In this document: positions 12,491-22,431 of the stretch, one piece after another | How positions within the stretch are numbered: the first letter of the stretch is position 1 | Layout of the letters: the number at the start of each line of letters is the position of its first letter | Assembly: GCA_018894105.1 (NCBI GenBank) | Contig: CM032127.1 | Span: forward strand, 4,745,001-4,809,000 | Source of the DNA: Jacaranda mimosifolia | Taxonomy: Eukaryota > Streptophyta > Magnoliopsida > Lamiales > Bignoniaceae | Reading direction: 5' to 3' | Length of the DNA: 64,000 nt | Notes under the pieces: model-generated | The model's input: only the letters and a program-made list of their open reading frames with translations | What the model was told of the DNA's origin: nothing | The model's database searches: none | Program-made: the position numbers and the translations under genes

Positions 12491-13807
12491 TATTTGATAA
12501 GCATATGAGTCAAATATATATATATAGAAAATAATAACAACAACAAGAAGTCACGTGCATCGCACGTGTGCACCTTTCTGGTATATATATATATATAGAT
12601 GTATGTATATATAGTCTAAAGTTTGAAAAAATCAACAAATAATGCGATGATATGGGCCTTCAATACTTTCTCTGGATGTGTGTATCCATCTTCATTGTGC
12701 TTATAAACAACATCAACGACACGTGCAAGATTGAGAATTCTCATGAGAATATCCATGGAAACAGTGCTAGTATCCTTCAACCCTTCATTCATATCTTTCC
12801 ATCCATTCTCAGCAATTTCATGAAAGTATTCTATTGCTGCTTGAGTTGATACACCATGCTCTTTCATGTAGCATTTTGATGCTCATGGTGCCAGTCTTGA
12901 AAAAGTTCATTGTGCGTGTCTCCATTACTTAAATATAATTTCTCTACATTTTAGGGTCCAACAATTTTGAGAGGATCGGATGCGATCCGATTCAAACATG
13001 ACTACAACCCATTATTTCAACCATTTATTAAATACACGTAGCGCTATTCTAGTATGATGCTTAGAACTGATATGATCATCGACCGGGTCACCTTATCTCC
13101 CCCATTATTGATAATTCCTTTCATTTATTATTGAAAGTATGTGTGCATTTTAGTTTATTTTACTTATGTATGATGCTTCGACTTAAATTGATTTAAATAT
13201 AAGAGAATTATTATTAAAATTTTCTGAAATGACTCTGACGGTTTTTGTATTAAGATTTCAAATCCAACCCAAATAGCGAGACGTAGAGCCCCAACCATTG
13301 GACTTAGAAATAAATTTATTTGGACAAATTAATAGGATGATCGTAGACCAAATACGATTGAATAAAATGGTAACCTAAACAAAGTGATAGATTTAAATAA
13401 GTAGTAAACATTTTAAGTTGAATTGATCAAATTCCTACCTCATAGGTGGCGATGTCATCCATAACACGACCTATAGTCACGTTGGCTTCGAGAATTTTAG
13501 GTTTTCTCAAGAGCCAATTGAAAGCTTCATTTGTCGCAGAATCCATCCCAATGATGGATGTTGTCGTCAGCAGGTAGCAAGTGCTGGTAATCTTTCCATT
13601 GCTAATGTATTCACCAAATGCTGGCAAATGTCCCTCAATGAACCATTTAGCCTCAATGTAGTAACTCATCACAATTTCTTTCATCTGGTTAAAACATAAG
13701 AAAATTCAAATAAGAAATGAATAAACAAGATTAAGAAAAGAAAAACAAATTAGGTCATTTAAATACCGCCTCCTTGGCATGATGAACATCATATGATTTT
13801 CCTTTTG

Positions 13808-13821
13808 GTGCTAAGTGCTAA
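13808..13821. other. 7-bp tandem duplication that kills TPS1
   Basis: gtgctaagtgctaac here, against a single gtgctaac at 41933-41940 (TPS2) and about 62931-62938 (TPS3). The exon is 146 nt instead of 139 nt, so the frame shifts. Confidence 0.9.
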
Positions 13822-14283
13822 CTCTTCATCGTAAGCTTCGTAGAGATTGAGGAGAGCTCTGTAGCAAATCTTCATGTAGTCTGGAAGTCGCTCAATTTCG
13901 CTTATATCCCATCTGACAAAGACGAACAATGTTTTGTTTAATGATCTTTAATTGGGAAATTAAATGATTTATTACACTGCAGTAGAACCTAAAGTGTTAT
14001 ACGTACTTTTGTACAGCCTCGGTAAAAACTGCTAATTCTTCAATTGTACCATATGCATCATATGTGTCATCTATTACTGATATTAGAGCTATAGTTTTAG
14101 TAAGCATGACTGGAGCATTAGAGTATTGAGACTCAAAATAAACCCCCAATGCCCAAAAATAGCACTCAACAATTCTATCTCTGGCATAACAAAGCTTGGA
14201 AGCAAGGTCCAACTCCTTCCACCACCTATAACAAAACAAAACTTTTTGAAGCAATATTAAAAAAACCAACCAAATATTATTAA

Positions 14284-14651
14284 GAGGGTGTTTGGCTAAG
14301 CTTAGTGAAAACATCTTATAAGCTCATACATCTTATAAGATATTAGATCTTATTTTTAAAATAAGTTGTTAAACTGTTTGGATAAAATAAGATCTTGGAG
14401 CTTATAAGATGTTAATAATGATAATTTTGTAATTAAAATAGTTAAAAATGAAAGGAGTTTGTTAAGATTTTAAAAATAAGTTAGAATCTCCTTACTTTTT
14501 TTAAATGAGCTTATAAGCTCCTAACATCTTATTTTAGGATCTTATAAGTTCTTTTTTCAAAAAAATTACCGAATACTTTTTATCAACTTATAAGCTTTTA
14601 AACATCTTATAAAATGTTTTGAGGAGCTTATAAGCTCACCCAAACACCCTC
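14284..14651. mobile_element. Tourist-like MITE in TPS1 intron 3
   Basis: 368 bp with terminal inverted repeats GAGGGTGTTTGGCTAAGCTT / TAAGCTCACCCAAACACCCTC, flanked by TAA on both sides (14281-14283, 14652-14654). Units 2 and 3 have the unfilled site (attaagatca). A 3-bp TAA duplication fits the PIF/Harbinger (Tourist) group. A diverged relative is at 44522-44881. It is rich in the internal motif cttataag. Confidence 0.88.
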
Positions 14652-15731
14652 TAAGATCATGCATGGTAGCATATGAGTTTACCTTGAGACTTCACAGAGT
14701 TCCTTTTTGTGCAGCATTTGCAGCAAATTGAAGTCCAATTTCGCAAATCTCAACAACGATTTGTTCTTCGATTCACCTTCTTCGTACAATGAGATGAACC
14801 AGTGAGCTTCTACTCTTGGAATGCCTCGGTGGAGGGATTGCTCGAGAGAATGCAAAACTTGTTTCTTGAGAGGCGATTCGTTTAAATTTGGAGCAACAAA
14901 TTCAAGATGGGCAGCTGAGAAAGAAAGGGCCTTGTCCAAAATCTCCTCTCCTTGTGTTCTTAAATATGCTGCTTCATATAGGCTTAGGACACCCTTAATG
15001 TCATTGAGAAGGGTTTTCTTGAACTCACCATTATTTTCTGTGAATCTGTTGAAAATGCCTGCATCAAGAACATGATCAATAGATTTAAACAAACCCCCTT
15101 TTGTCAGAAAATTACTAAAAACATCGTACTAATATATATGCATATAAACTTACAAGAAGGAACATCAAATCCATGCTGCCTCAGCAATCTGAACTGCAAT
15201 GAAATGATAAACAAATCATCCTTCTCTTCGTTTTCGAGTTTGTAATAGCCATTGAAAGCCAATGCGAGTTGATCTTGAATTTCTCTTTCAAAGTGATACG
15301 ATAAACCAAGGCGTTCAATTGTGTCAATCAAAATTAATTTCTCGGACAATTTGCTTCCTGCGAACACTAGCAGACTTCTTGCTTCTTCCTTGAGCACCTT
15401 AATCTCTTCTGCGTAAATTTCTGATAACTGCATGGCACAAGAATAATTAATTTAACATTAAGACAATATAATCCTTTCTTAATGATTATTTTTCTAGCAG
15501 AAGGTGATTAGCTAATTAATATTATACCTGGAGATCCATGTAAAATGAACTAAAAAGATCACCCCACAAACTAGGGGACAAATTAGCCACAGGACGAAGA
15601 ATTTCATGTTGACAGTTGGTGATGTTGCTGTTTACTTCAACTGTAGATGCCATCGCAAGAAGATTTTCTGGAAATTAATATGTTATTTCTTTGTCTTAAT
15701 TAATGCTGTAATTAACTGAAAGGATAAAGCC

Positions 15732-15739
15732 TATTTATA
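15732..15739 (-). promoter_or_regulatory. TPS1 TATA box
   Basis: TATAAATA on the minus strand, about 80 bp upstream of the TPS1 start codon. TPS2 has the same box at the same distance. Confidence 0.65.
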
Positions 15740-16224
15740 GGGATATGGATCCTACCAACATTTCTATTTTTCAACGTAGAATTCAAAGTTCAATCCGATG
15801 TATATTGGTCTCTATAGCAATTCTTGGAGCTTTTGGTTTTTGACAGGTGCTGGTTAATTTCATTGCGTACCAGCTAATTGTTGATTTGGTCTATCTCTGA
15901 ATGATAGAGAATTTTTTTCTTTCTTGGTGATGATCAACTTATTTGCCAAATCTTTTATTTATTTATTTTTTAGTCTAAGTTCGTATTTTTGTGTTTTATT
16001 GGATGCAATGGGCTATTTTGAGTGATTTCCGAGGAATTCCTCTGAAAATAAAATTATTTTTTAACTCGTATAATTAAGGGATTCCATCAAAAGGAATCAT
16101 TTTTTTATTTTTTATTTTTGAGAGAAATGACGCTCGTTCGAATCGAAAACGAGACCTCCCACAGGGTAAAGAAAACTAATGCCACGTCTTCGAAAAGCTT
16201 TATTTATTTATTTTTTAAAAATTC

Positions 16225-16259
16225 GCAAGAGGTGTGGCTTGTAGCCACGCCTCTCTTGC
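16225..16259. repeat. Inverted repeat (hairpin)
   Basis: gcaagaggtgtggct, a 3-nt loop, then agccacgcctctcttgc: a 15-bp stem with a 2-nt bulge and one G-T type mismatch. Confidence 0.75.
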
Positions 16260-17689
16260 ATGGTCTCTTGTGGATTTTTTTTTTTTTTAAAAAAAAAAAG
16301 CGAAAAGCAAGAGTTTGGCAACATAAAGAGCCCATTTGTTTTATATTATATTTGATATGTGTATATTATATTTATTTAAAAATAGTTTTTATTTATATTA
16401 GAGTAATAAAAATTATATTATAAAAACTTAATTTAGAATATGTTATTTTATATTTAAAATTTGAATAATTAATTTTTTTTCAAAATATTAAAAGTAAGCC
16501 TAAATATGTAGTATAAATTTTCAAAATATTTTATAAAATTACTATTTGATAAAATTCAAATGATTGAGACATATTTATATAAATTTACTATACTTTGTGC
16601 TAACTTCAATTGATGTAATATATTAACTAGTGAATGGATGCTTGTAAATAACCTTGGCCAAAATAGGCATGTAAAACCTCAGTACATTATTATATATTAA
16701 TACATTAATGAAGTATCATCATACCTACGTGAGGAAAAAAAAAGGTAAAAGTGGGGGGGAAAGGAAAAAAAAGGGAAAATGACATCATACCAACGTGGGG
16801 TATTAATCTGCATAGGTATAACCTGTAAATTGTAATTTGATTGAATTTATTCTATAAATTTTATTTTTATTTATGTTTGATAGCTACATTCATTATCAAA
16901 AAATTTGCAAATCCATTAACATTTATATTATTTTAAAATTTGCATTTATTTATTTTAGACTTATAAAATTAATAAAAAATATGAAATTTATTAAATTATT
17001 GACATACAGTGAATGATATTCCACACTTATATTGTTGATGTAGACACTTGAATAATAATGCTTAGAAAAATAAAATAAAAGGACTAAATCATTTTTCGAT
17101 TTGGTTAACCAAATCAAACTATTTTTTTCAATTTTTTGTTTGGTTTCGGTTAGCCGGTTAACAAGACCAAACCGAACCGAAAACTAAATTTTTTTAAAGT
17201 GTAAAACTGAAAGCTAGACCGACATATATCAGTTCTGTTCGATTTAGTTCAATTTAGTTTTTTTGGTTTTCGGTCAATTTTGGTTTTTCTTTTTTTGTAC
17301 GCCCATATGATCATCACTTGAGCATAATATTATGCATTACTATTACATATAAACAAGAATGCACGTGTGAACAATATTATAGCCCGTGTGCTGTCCTTTT
17401 TTAAAAAAATTTTAATTGGCTTTAAATCAAAACGACATTGTTTTATACGTAAAGTTTGTCGAAGTTTTGCAACATTTGTATCTCATGTGGCCATAGATTA
17501 ATACCATGAGCTTGGTGCTTCATTTTGTGGCGTGTATGGTATCCCACTTTTGTTAGCCTGGAGGATCTTGAGGAAGGTTACATGTATTAAACGGATATCT
17601 TCTTTTTTTGGATGACAAAAATGGGTTTTGCTAATTAAAAAAAAAAGGTATGCACACATATGCATATATACATGTAACATATGCACGCA

Positions 17690-18230
17690 TGCACGCAACA
17701 TATATGAATATATATACATACATTGGGTTATATATAATATATATTATATATTATATAATATATATGTATATTATAGTACATAGTACACACAATATATAAT
17801 ATACAATACATATAATATATATTATATAATATACATTATATATTATGATATGTATATATATCATATATTGTATTTACTATATATTATAATATATAATATA
17901 CTATATATTGTATATAAACTAATATAGTTACAATATAATTCATTATATAATAATCTATAAAATGTAATACACATAATTTATAAGAGATATAAATTATATA
18001 TATATATAACATTCATAATTTTTTTAAAAATATTTCACTTAATATGGATTAATTTTATTATTTAGTTTTAAATTTTCAGCGCCTCAAAAGCAGATATATA
18101 TATATGTATAATATATTATATATTGTATATTATATATTGTGTGTACTATATACTATAATATAAATAATACATTACATATTATGATATATACTATAATATA
18201 CATATACCATAATATACATTATATACATCT
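17690..18230. repeat. TA-rich low-complexity tract
   Basis: Over 500 bp almost entirely of tata/atat words with short tgtat and acac breaks. Likely unstable and prone to assembly error. Confidence 0.8.
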
Positions 18231-18269
18231 TTCCATGCATGCTTTCTAAAAAAAAAAAAAAAATTCCAT

Positions 18270-18293
18270 GCAAGAGGCGTGGCTACCTCTTGC
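18270..18293. repeat. Second hairpin related to the one at 16225
   Basis: gcaagagg cgtggcta cctcttgc: an 8-bp perfect stem with the same core words as the hairpin at 16225-16259. Confidence 0.65.
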
Positions 18294-18704
18294 GATTTTT
18301 TAAAAAAAAAAATTGCTTTCCTGAGAGGCATGGCTTACTAAATTTACAAAACTTACAAAACTGTACTAGTTTTGTAAAAATTTTAGAAAAATGCATTATT
18401 TTTATAAATTGGCCTCTTATGGGCGTGTGCACGACGAACAAAGTCCGACCATCTTGCTGCTATAAAGTCGGACCACTACCTTTCTTTACATACTAGTATT
18501 AATATAAAATAATATATATATTTTTAAAGAGAATATTATAAATGATGATTTTTTTATTATTATTTTAACAAATCAATATTATTCTACTTTGAAATTAAAT
18601 AAATCGAAATATAAACCACAAACAATGCATATAAAGTGCACAACGAGTCCATTTGGATCGAGTACAAGACCTCCCATATATAATAAGGGAGACTAATGCT
18701 AGTG

Positions 18705-18900
18705 GGCAAGAAATATAGCAGCCTATTTGGATATATGTTCAAGGGTCATTTTTATTTTCATTTTACACTATTTCAAATTAAAAATTATTTATCATATATG
18801 TTTTCATTAAAAATACTACATAGTTTGATTATCCTTATACCTATCTTATCATCTTATTATCATATCAATTAAAATTAAATTGTATTTGATGTAAAGTAGT
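18705..18900. repeat. Direct repeat copy a (left of plastid insert)
   Basis: Runs from gcaagaaatatagcagcct to gatgtaaagtag and matches 20920-21145. Its continuation (tcgatcactacaaaattg..) is found after the plastid insert at 20545, so the insert split this copy. Confidence 0.75.
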
Positions 18901-19672
18901 TAGATGAACATGGCTAAGTGATCTTCCGAAGCTGTGGGATGTAAAAATACATCGGTAGAGGAGCGTTCCGCCTTAGAGGGAAGCCTCCGCGCGAGCAAGG
19001 GTGGATGAAGCGGAAGCGAGAATGTTGGCTTGAGTAGCGCAAACATTTGTGAGAATCCAATGCCCCGAAAACCTAAGGGTTCCTCCGCAAGATTCGTCCA
19101 CGGAGGGTGAGTCAGGGCCTAAGATCAGGCCGAAAGGCGTAGTCGATGGACAACAATTGAATATTCCTATACTACCCCTTGTTGGTCCTGAGGGACGAAG
19201 CAAGCTAGGTTAGCCGAAAGATGGTTATCGGTTCAAGAACGTAAGGTGCTCCTGCTTTTTCAGGGTAAGAAAGGGTAGAAAAAATGCCTCGAGACAATGT
19301 TCGAGCACCAGGCGCTATGGCGTTGAAGTAACCCACGCCATACTCCCAAGAAAAGCTCGAACGACCTTTAAACAAAAGGGTACCTATACCCGAAATCGAC
19401 AAAGGTGGGTAGGTAGATAATACCTAGGGCGCAAGACAATTCTCTCTAAGTAACTTGGCAAAATAGCCCCGTAACTTCGGGAGAAGGGGTGTTTCCTCAC
19501 AAAAGGGGTCGCAGTGACCAACCCCGAGTGACTGTTTACCAAAAACACAGGTCTCCACAAAGTCGTAAGACCATGTATGGGGGCTGACACCTGCCCAGTG
19601 TCGGAAGGTCAATAAAGTTGGTGACCTGATGACAGGGGAGCCAGCGACCGAAACCTTGGTGAACGGCGGCCA

Positions 19673-19721
<49 letters not shown>

Positions 19722-19875
19722 GCCCGCACGAAAGGCGTAACAATCTGGGCACTATCTCGGATAGAGGCTCGGTGAAATAGACATGTCTGTGAAGATGCGA
19801 ACTACCTGCAACTGGACAGAAAGACCCTATGAAGCTTGATTGTTCCCTGGGATTGGGTTTGGGCCTTTCCTGCGC
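18901..19875 (+). pseudogene. rrn23: Plastid 23S rRNA fragment (nuclear copy)
   Basis: Contains highly conserved large-subunit rRNA words, such as cctaagggttcctccgcaag and taactataacggtcctaagg followed by tagcgaaattccttgtcggg, ending in the gacagaaagaccctatgaag block. It covers roughly the middle third of a 23S rRNA (around E. coli 1150-2100). It is an internal fragment without either end, so it cannot give a functional rRNA. The several ORFs across it are spurious. Confidence 0.92.
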
Positions 19876-20010
19876 TTCATATTCGCCCAGAGTTCGCTCC
19901 CAGAAATATAGCCATCCCTGCCCCCTCACATCAATCCCACGAGTCTCTTATTCATTCTCGTTGAATCATGGCGGGAGAGCAAATCAAAATAGAAAAACTC
20001 ACATTGGGTT
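19876..20010 (-). pseudogene. Plastid rrn16 promoter region (nuclear copy)
   Basis: On the minus strand this reads like the plastid rRNA operon promoter: the GGGATTGATGTGAGGGGGCA stretch, then GGGATGGCTATATTTCTGGG and the gagcgaact..gggcgaatatgaagcgca tail. It is placed between trnV and where rrn16 would start. Not expected to work in the nucleus. Confidence 0.8.
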
Positions 20011-20082
20011 TAGGGATAATCAAGCTCAAACTGATGACTGCCACCACGTTAAGGTGACACTCTACCGTTGAGTTATATCCCT
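20011..20082 (-). pseudogene. trnV-GAC: Plastid trnV-GAC nuclear copy, anticodon mutated to AAC
   Basis: Minus strand, 72 nt: AGGGATATAACTCAACGGTA at the 5' end, anticodon arm CACC-TTAACGT-GGTG and TTTGAGCTTGATTATCCCTA at the 3' end. The plastid gene has TTGACGT in the loop as I recall, so the anticodon changed GAC to AAC. The T-arm is also altered (GTTTGAGC instead of GTTCGAGC), which breaks the B-box-like core. Almost certainly an inert remnant. Confidence 0.85.
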
Positions 20083-20545
20083 TCCCTGCCCCCATCGAGA
20101 AATGACTAATCCTAAGTCAAAGGATCGAGAGACTCAACGCCACTATTCTTGAACAACTTAGAGCCGGGTCTTCTTTTCACACTATTACGGATATGAAAAT
20201 AATGGTCAAAATCGGATTCAATTGTCAACTGCCCCAATCGAAAATAGGATTGACTAGCGATTCCGAAGGAACTAGAGTTACATCCCTTTTCCATTTCCAT
20301 TCAAGAGTTCTTATTTGTTTCCACGCCCCTTTGAGAACTCGAAAAATAGACAAATTCCTTTTCTTAAGAACACATACAAGATTCGTCACTACAAAAAGGA
20401 TAATGGTAATCCCACCATTAACTACTTCATTTATGAATTTCATCTTCTTTCTTTTTTGATTACCTTCCTTGCGTATGTATAAGACCGAATCCATTCAATT
20501 TCTAAAAAAGATTACTAATCCTTAACTTTTCAAGGAATCCTTCAT

Positions 20546-20665
20546 CGATCACTACAAAATTGTTAAAATATACATTAGAAAAATGTCTTTTATGCATTAA
20601 AAAAAAATCAATAAAAAATCATTTTTATACCTATCCTCCTCAATATTTTCAAATAAATTATCTAA
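20546..20665. repeat. Direct repeat copy a, right part
   Basis: gatcactacaaaattgttaaaatatac.. to ..cctatcctcctcaatattttcaaataaa, matching 21137-21275. Together with 18705-18900 it forms one repeat copy interrupted by the plastid insert. Confidence 0.7.
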
Positions 20666-20914
20666 TTAAATATATTTTCATTTCTAAACAAAAATTTATA
20701 ATTTTTTTTCCTTCATATTTTCAATATCAAAACAAATTTTTTTAACTTTTTTTTCATATATTATAGATGTTAAAAATTAAAAATTAGAAGGAAAACGCAA
20801 TCAAATCATGCTCTAAGATTTTGGTTTAATATATGCCTACATTAATTATTATTCAAAATAAGTACACTTACATACTAGTACTAATATAAATTAATATTGT
20901 ACATGCAAGACTTA
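20666..20914. other. AT-rich spacer
   Basis: No gene or RNA recognised. Confidence 0.4.
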
Positions 20915-20940
20915 GACAAGAAATATAGCAGCCTGTTTGG

Positions 20941-20972
<32 letters not shown>

Positions 20973-21280
20973 GGGTCATTTTTTTTCCATTTTATATTAT
21001 TTAAAAATTAAAAGTTATTTATCATATCTATTTTCATGAAAAAAACCACTTAGTTTGATTTCTAATTATCCTTGCACCTATTTTATTATCTTATTATCAC
21101 ATCAATTAAAATCAAATTGTATTTGATGTAAACTAGTCACTCGATCACTTCAAAATTATTAAAATATACATAAATAAATTTTTGAAAAATCTCTTCTACG
21201 TATAAAAAAATATAAACTCAAAAAAAAAAAAAATCATCCTTATACCTATCCTCCTCAATATTTTCAAATAAATGATCTAA
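20915..21280. repeat. Direct repeat copy b (uninterrupted)
   Basis: Matches 18705-18900 joined to 20546-20665 and so shows the site before plastid DNA entered. It holds an extra (at)n run at 20942-20968. Part of the same sequence (agacaagaaatataacagcc) is also at 44884-44935 in unit 2. Confidence 0.75.
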
Positions 21281-21988
21281 ATTTCTATATATGCCTGGAT
21301 GATCTATAGTTTTGAACATCCGACGATCACAAAATTCTCCAAGTCAATAGTTTTGTATTGTCATGAGAATATTCTGTTATGGCATTGTCACCAACTATAC
21401 CTAAATGCATCTAATTTTTTATTACAATTTAAGGCACATATTTTTTCAATTTTATATTTTAAATATTTAACATTATCATTAATAATAATATAAAATAATT
21501 AATTGATAACATATATATAACAGTTATTATGATGATGATGATAAAATAATTAAAAGATAATTTACATTAATTTTAAGTATTACTTTTTCATAAGTTGGCC
21601 TCCTCGCGATTTTGTTGGCACTCTAATTTGGCTCGATCGACGTCACAAAGACCGGCTCAAACTTATAACGTGTACGGATGAAGTTTTGCATTAGTCTTGA
21701 TTCCTGATCAAAGTAATATACCAAAATAGTAGTCAAGTTTTGACTTTTTTTTTGACGTAATTGCACCCCCAAATTCAACATTTGAAATCGGACATAATTG
21801 AATCTCTGCGAGGTAAAAGGTAAAGGAAAATGTTTTATTTATTACACATAAACTTCGCTGCATTGCATGAGAACATCATTAAAGGATAAACCATAAAATT
21901 ATACTTCAAATTAAAATATAAAGGAATCCACTAGCACTCCAGTGAATGTGGGATAAAAACTAATGTTATCAGTATAAAAAATTCGATT
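21281..21988. other. AT-rich spacer left of the intact Copia element
   Basis: No gene, RNA or recognised repeat. Confidence 0.4.
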
Positions 21989-21993
21989 GTTCT

Positions 21994-22404
21994 TGTTGAT
22001 TTTGCTTTGAAATTGAGGTAAGTTTGACAAGGAGATCAAGTTTGACTAGAATTAGGACTCCTTCTTTTATTGGGTTTTCTAGTTCTAGGTAAAGTAGTCT
22101 TTTTGACTATAAATATTAGTTGTTTCTTTCGAAGAAAATATCACGAACATAACACAAGGGCTTCTTTACTGCTTTTGAGTAATTCTCTCAAGACGGAGTT
22201 TAGAAGGAGGGTGTTAGGTGTTTTCGTGAGATTTGTGGGATTCAAGTTTGTACTTGCACTTTGATTTGAGATCAATAAAATTCCTTTTCTTTGTCGGGTG
22301 GATTAGGCACATCGCCAAACCACGTTAAATCTTGTTGTACTTTACATTGAATTACTTTGCTATTATTTCATTGTTTCCGCAATAGATCCTCCTGGGTTTC
22401 AACA
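21994..22404 (+). repeat. 5' LTR of intact Copia
   Basis: 411 bp, TGTTGA..TCAACA with perfect 6-bp inverted ends. Has a TATA box (TATAAATA, 22108-22115) and an AATAAA at 22274-22279, which divide it into plausible U3, R and U5. Confidence 0.93.
22108..22115 (+). promoter_or_regulatory. TATA box in Copia LTR
   Basis: TATAAATA followed by the AATAAA signal about 165 bp downstream; the likely promoter of the element. Confidence 0.6.
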
Positions 22405-22407
22405 AAC

Positions 22408-22419
22408 TGGTATCAGAGC
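22408..22419 (+). promoter_or_regulatory. Copia primer-binding site (initiator tRNA-Met)
   Basis: TGGTATCAGAGC, three bases after the LTR; the standard plant Copia site complementary to the 3' end of initiator tRNA-Met. Confidence 0.92.
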
Positions 22420-22431
22420 AGGTTGGATCAG

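Larger units (their letters stand above)
12616..15653 (-). pseudogene. TPS1: TPS-a sesquiterpene synthase pseudogene
   Basis: Class I terpene synthase, the cytosolic type that ionises farnesyl diphosphate. Exons (minus): 15653-15528, 15427-15154, 15058-14683, 14225-14007, 13912-13767, 13684-13439, 12875-12616; without the lesions this is the usual seven-exon, about 558-residue layout. The start ATGGCATCTACAG is chosen because it is the first ATG below a TATA box, and the RP(x8)W motif follows at residues 21-31. No transit peptide is seen. Exon 4 has RDR and the metal-binding DDTYD. Lesions: gtgctaa is duplicated (13808-13821), shifting the frame in exon 5 and giving TGA at 13789-13791; and about 150 bp spanning the intron 6 acceptor and the first ~40 nt of exon 7 are deleted at 12873-12877, removing the third metal ligand of the NSE/DTE motif. 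Intron 3 carries a MITE. Certainly non-functional as a full enzyme. Confidence 0.92.
2628..16110. repeat. Tandem segmental duplication, unit 1
   Basis: First of three direct copies of a block made of AT-rich downstream DNA plus a minus-strand terpene synthase gene. The shared sequence runs 2628-2902, 6074-8700 and 10754-16110; the gaps are private insertions (solo LTR 2903-6073; Copia fragment 8701-10753). Matching stretches are 29640-44130 in unit 2 and 55365 onward in unit 3. An example anchor is the run near 2656 (ctataaaagtataaatga), found again near 29673 and 55427. No gene other than the synthase is recognised in the shared DNA. Confidence 0.85.
16111..18400. other. AT-rich, hairpin-flanked segment private to unit 1
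   Basis: Unit 2 has only about 280 bp in the matching place (44110-44390), so most of this 2.3 kb is an insertion in unit 1. It starts with an inverted repeat (16225-16259) and ends with a related one (18270-18293), both built around gcaagagg..cctcttgc. Inside are a CGGTTCGG/CCGAACCG-rich block (about 17095-17290) and a long TA-rich tract. No coding sequence is recognised. Confidence 0.45.
18901..20545. other. Nuclear plastid DNA insertion (NUPT), rearranged
   Basis: Two pieces of the plastid rRNA operon region are joined in opposite orientation: a 23S rRNA segment on the plus strand (18901-19875) and the rrn16 promoter/trnV-GAC region on the minus strand (19871 to about 20444). They share TGCGC at the join. 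From about 20445 to 20545 the sequence is still unlike the host repeat; its plastid origin is likely but not recognised. Differences from the plastid sequence I remember are mostly C-to-T and G-to-A, as expected for methylated nuclear DNA. Confidence 0.88.

Noticed and set aside
14821..15075. Plus-strand open frame opposite TPS1 exon 3 (also at 63463-63831)
   Set aside because: Conserved only because the opposite strand codes for the synthase.
17095..17290. CGGTTCGG-type block as a gene or regulatory array
   Set aside because: Such words are common in plant non-autonomous repeats; no clear borders, so not listed as a separate element.
18973..20494. Cluster of overlapping ORFs
   Set aside because: All fall in plastid rRNA, promoter or tRNA sequence and are not protein-coding.
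22357..22431. Upstream in-frame start for the Copia polyprotein
   Set aside because: The ATG lies within the 5' LTR and the extension would cross the primer-binding site; the gag family starts at 22432.
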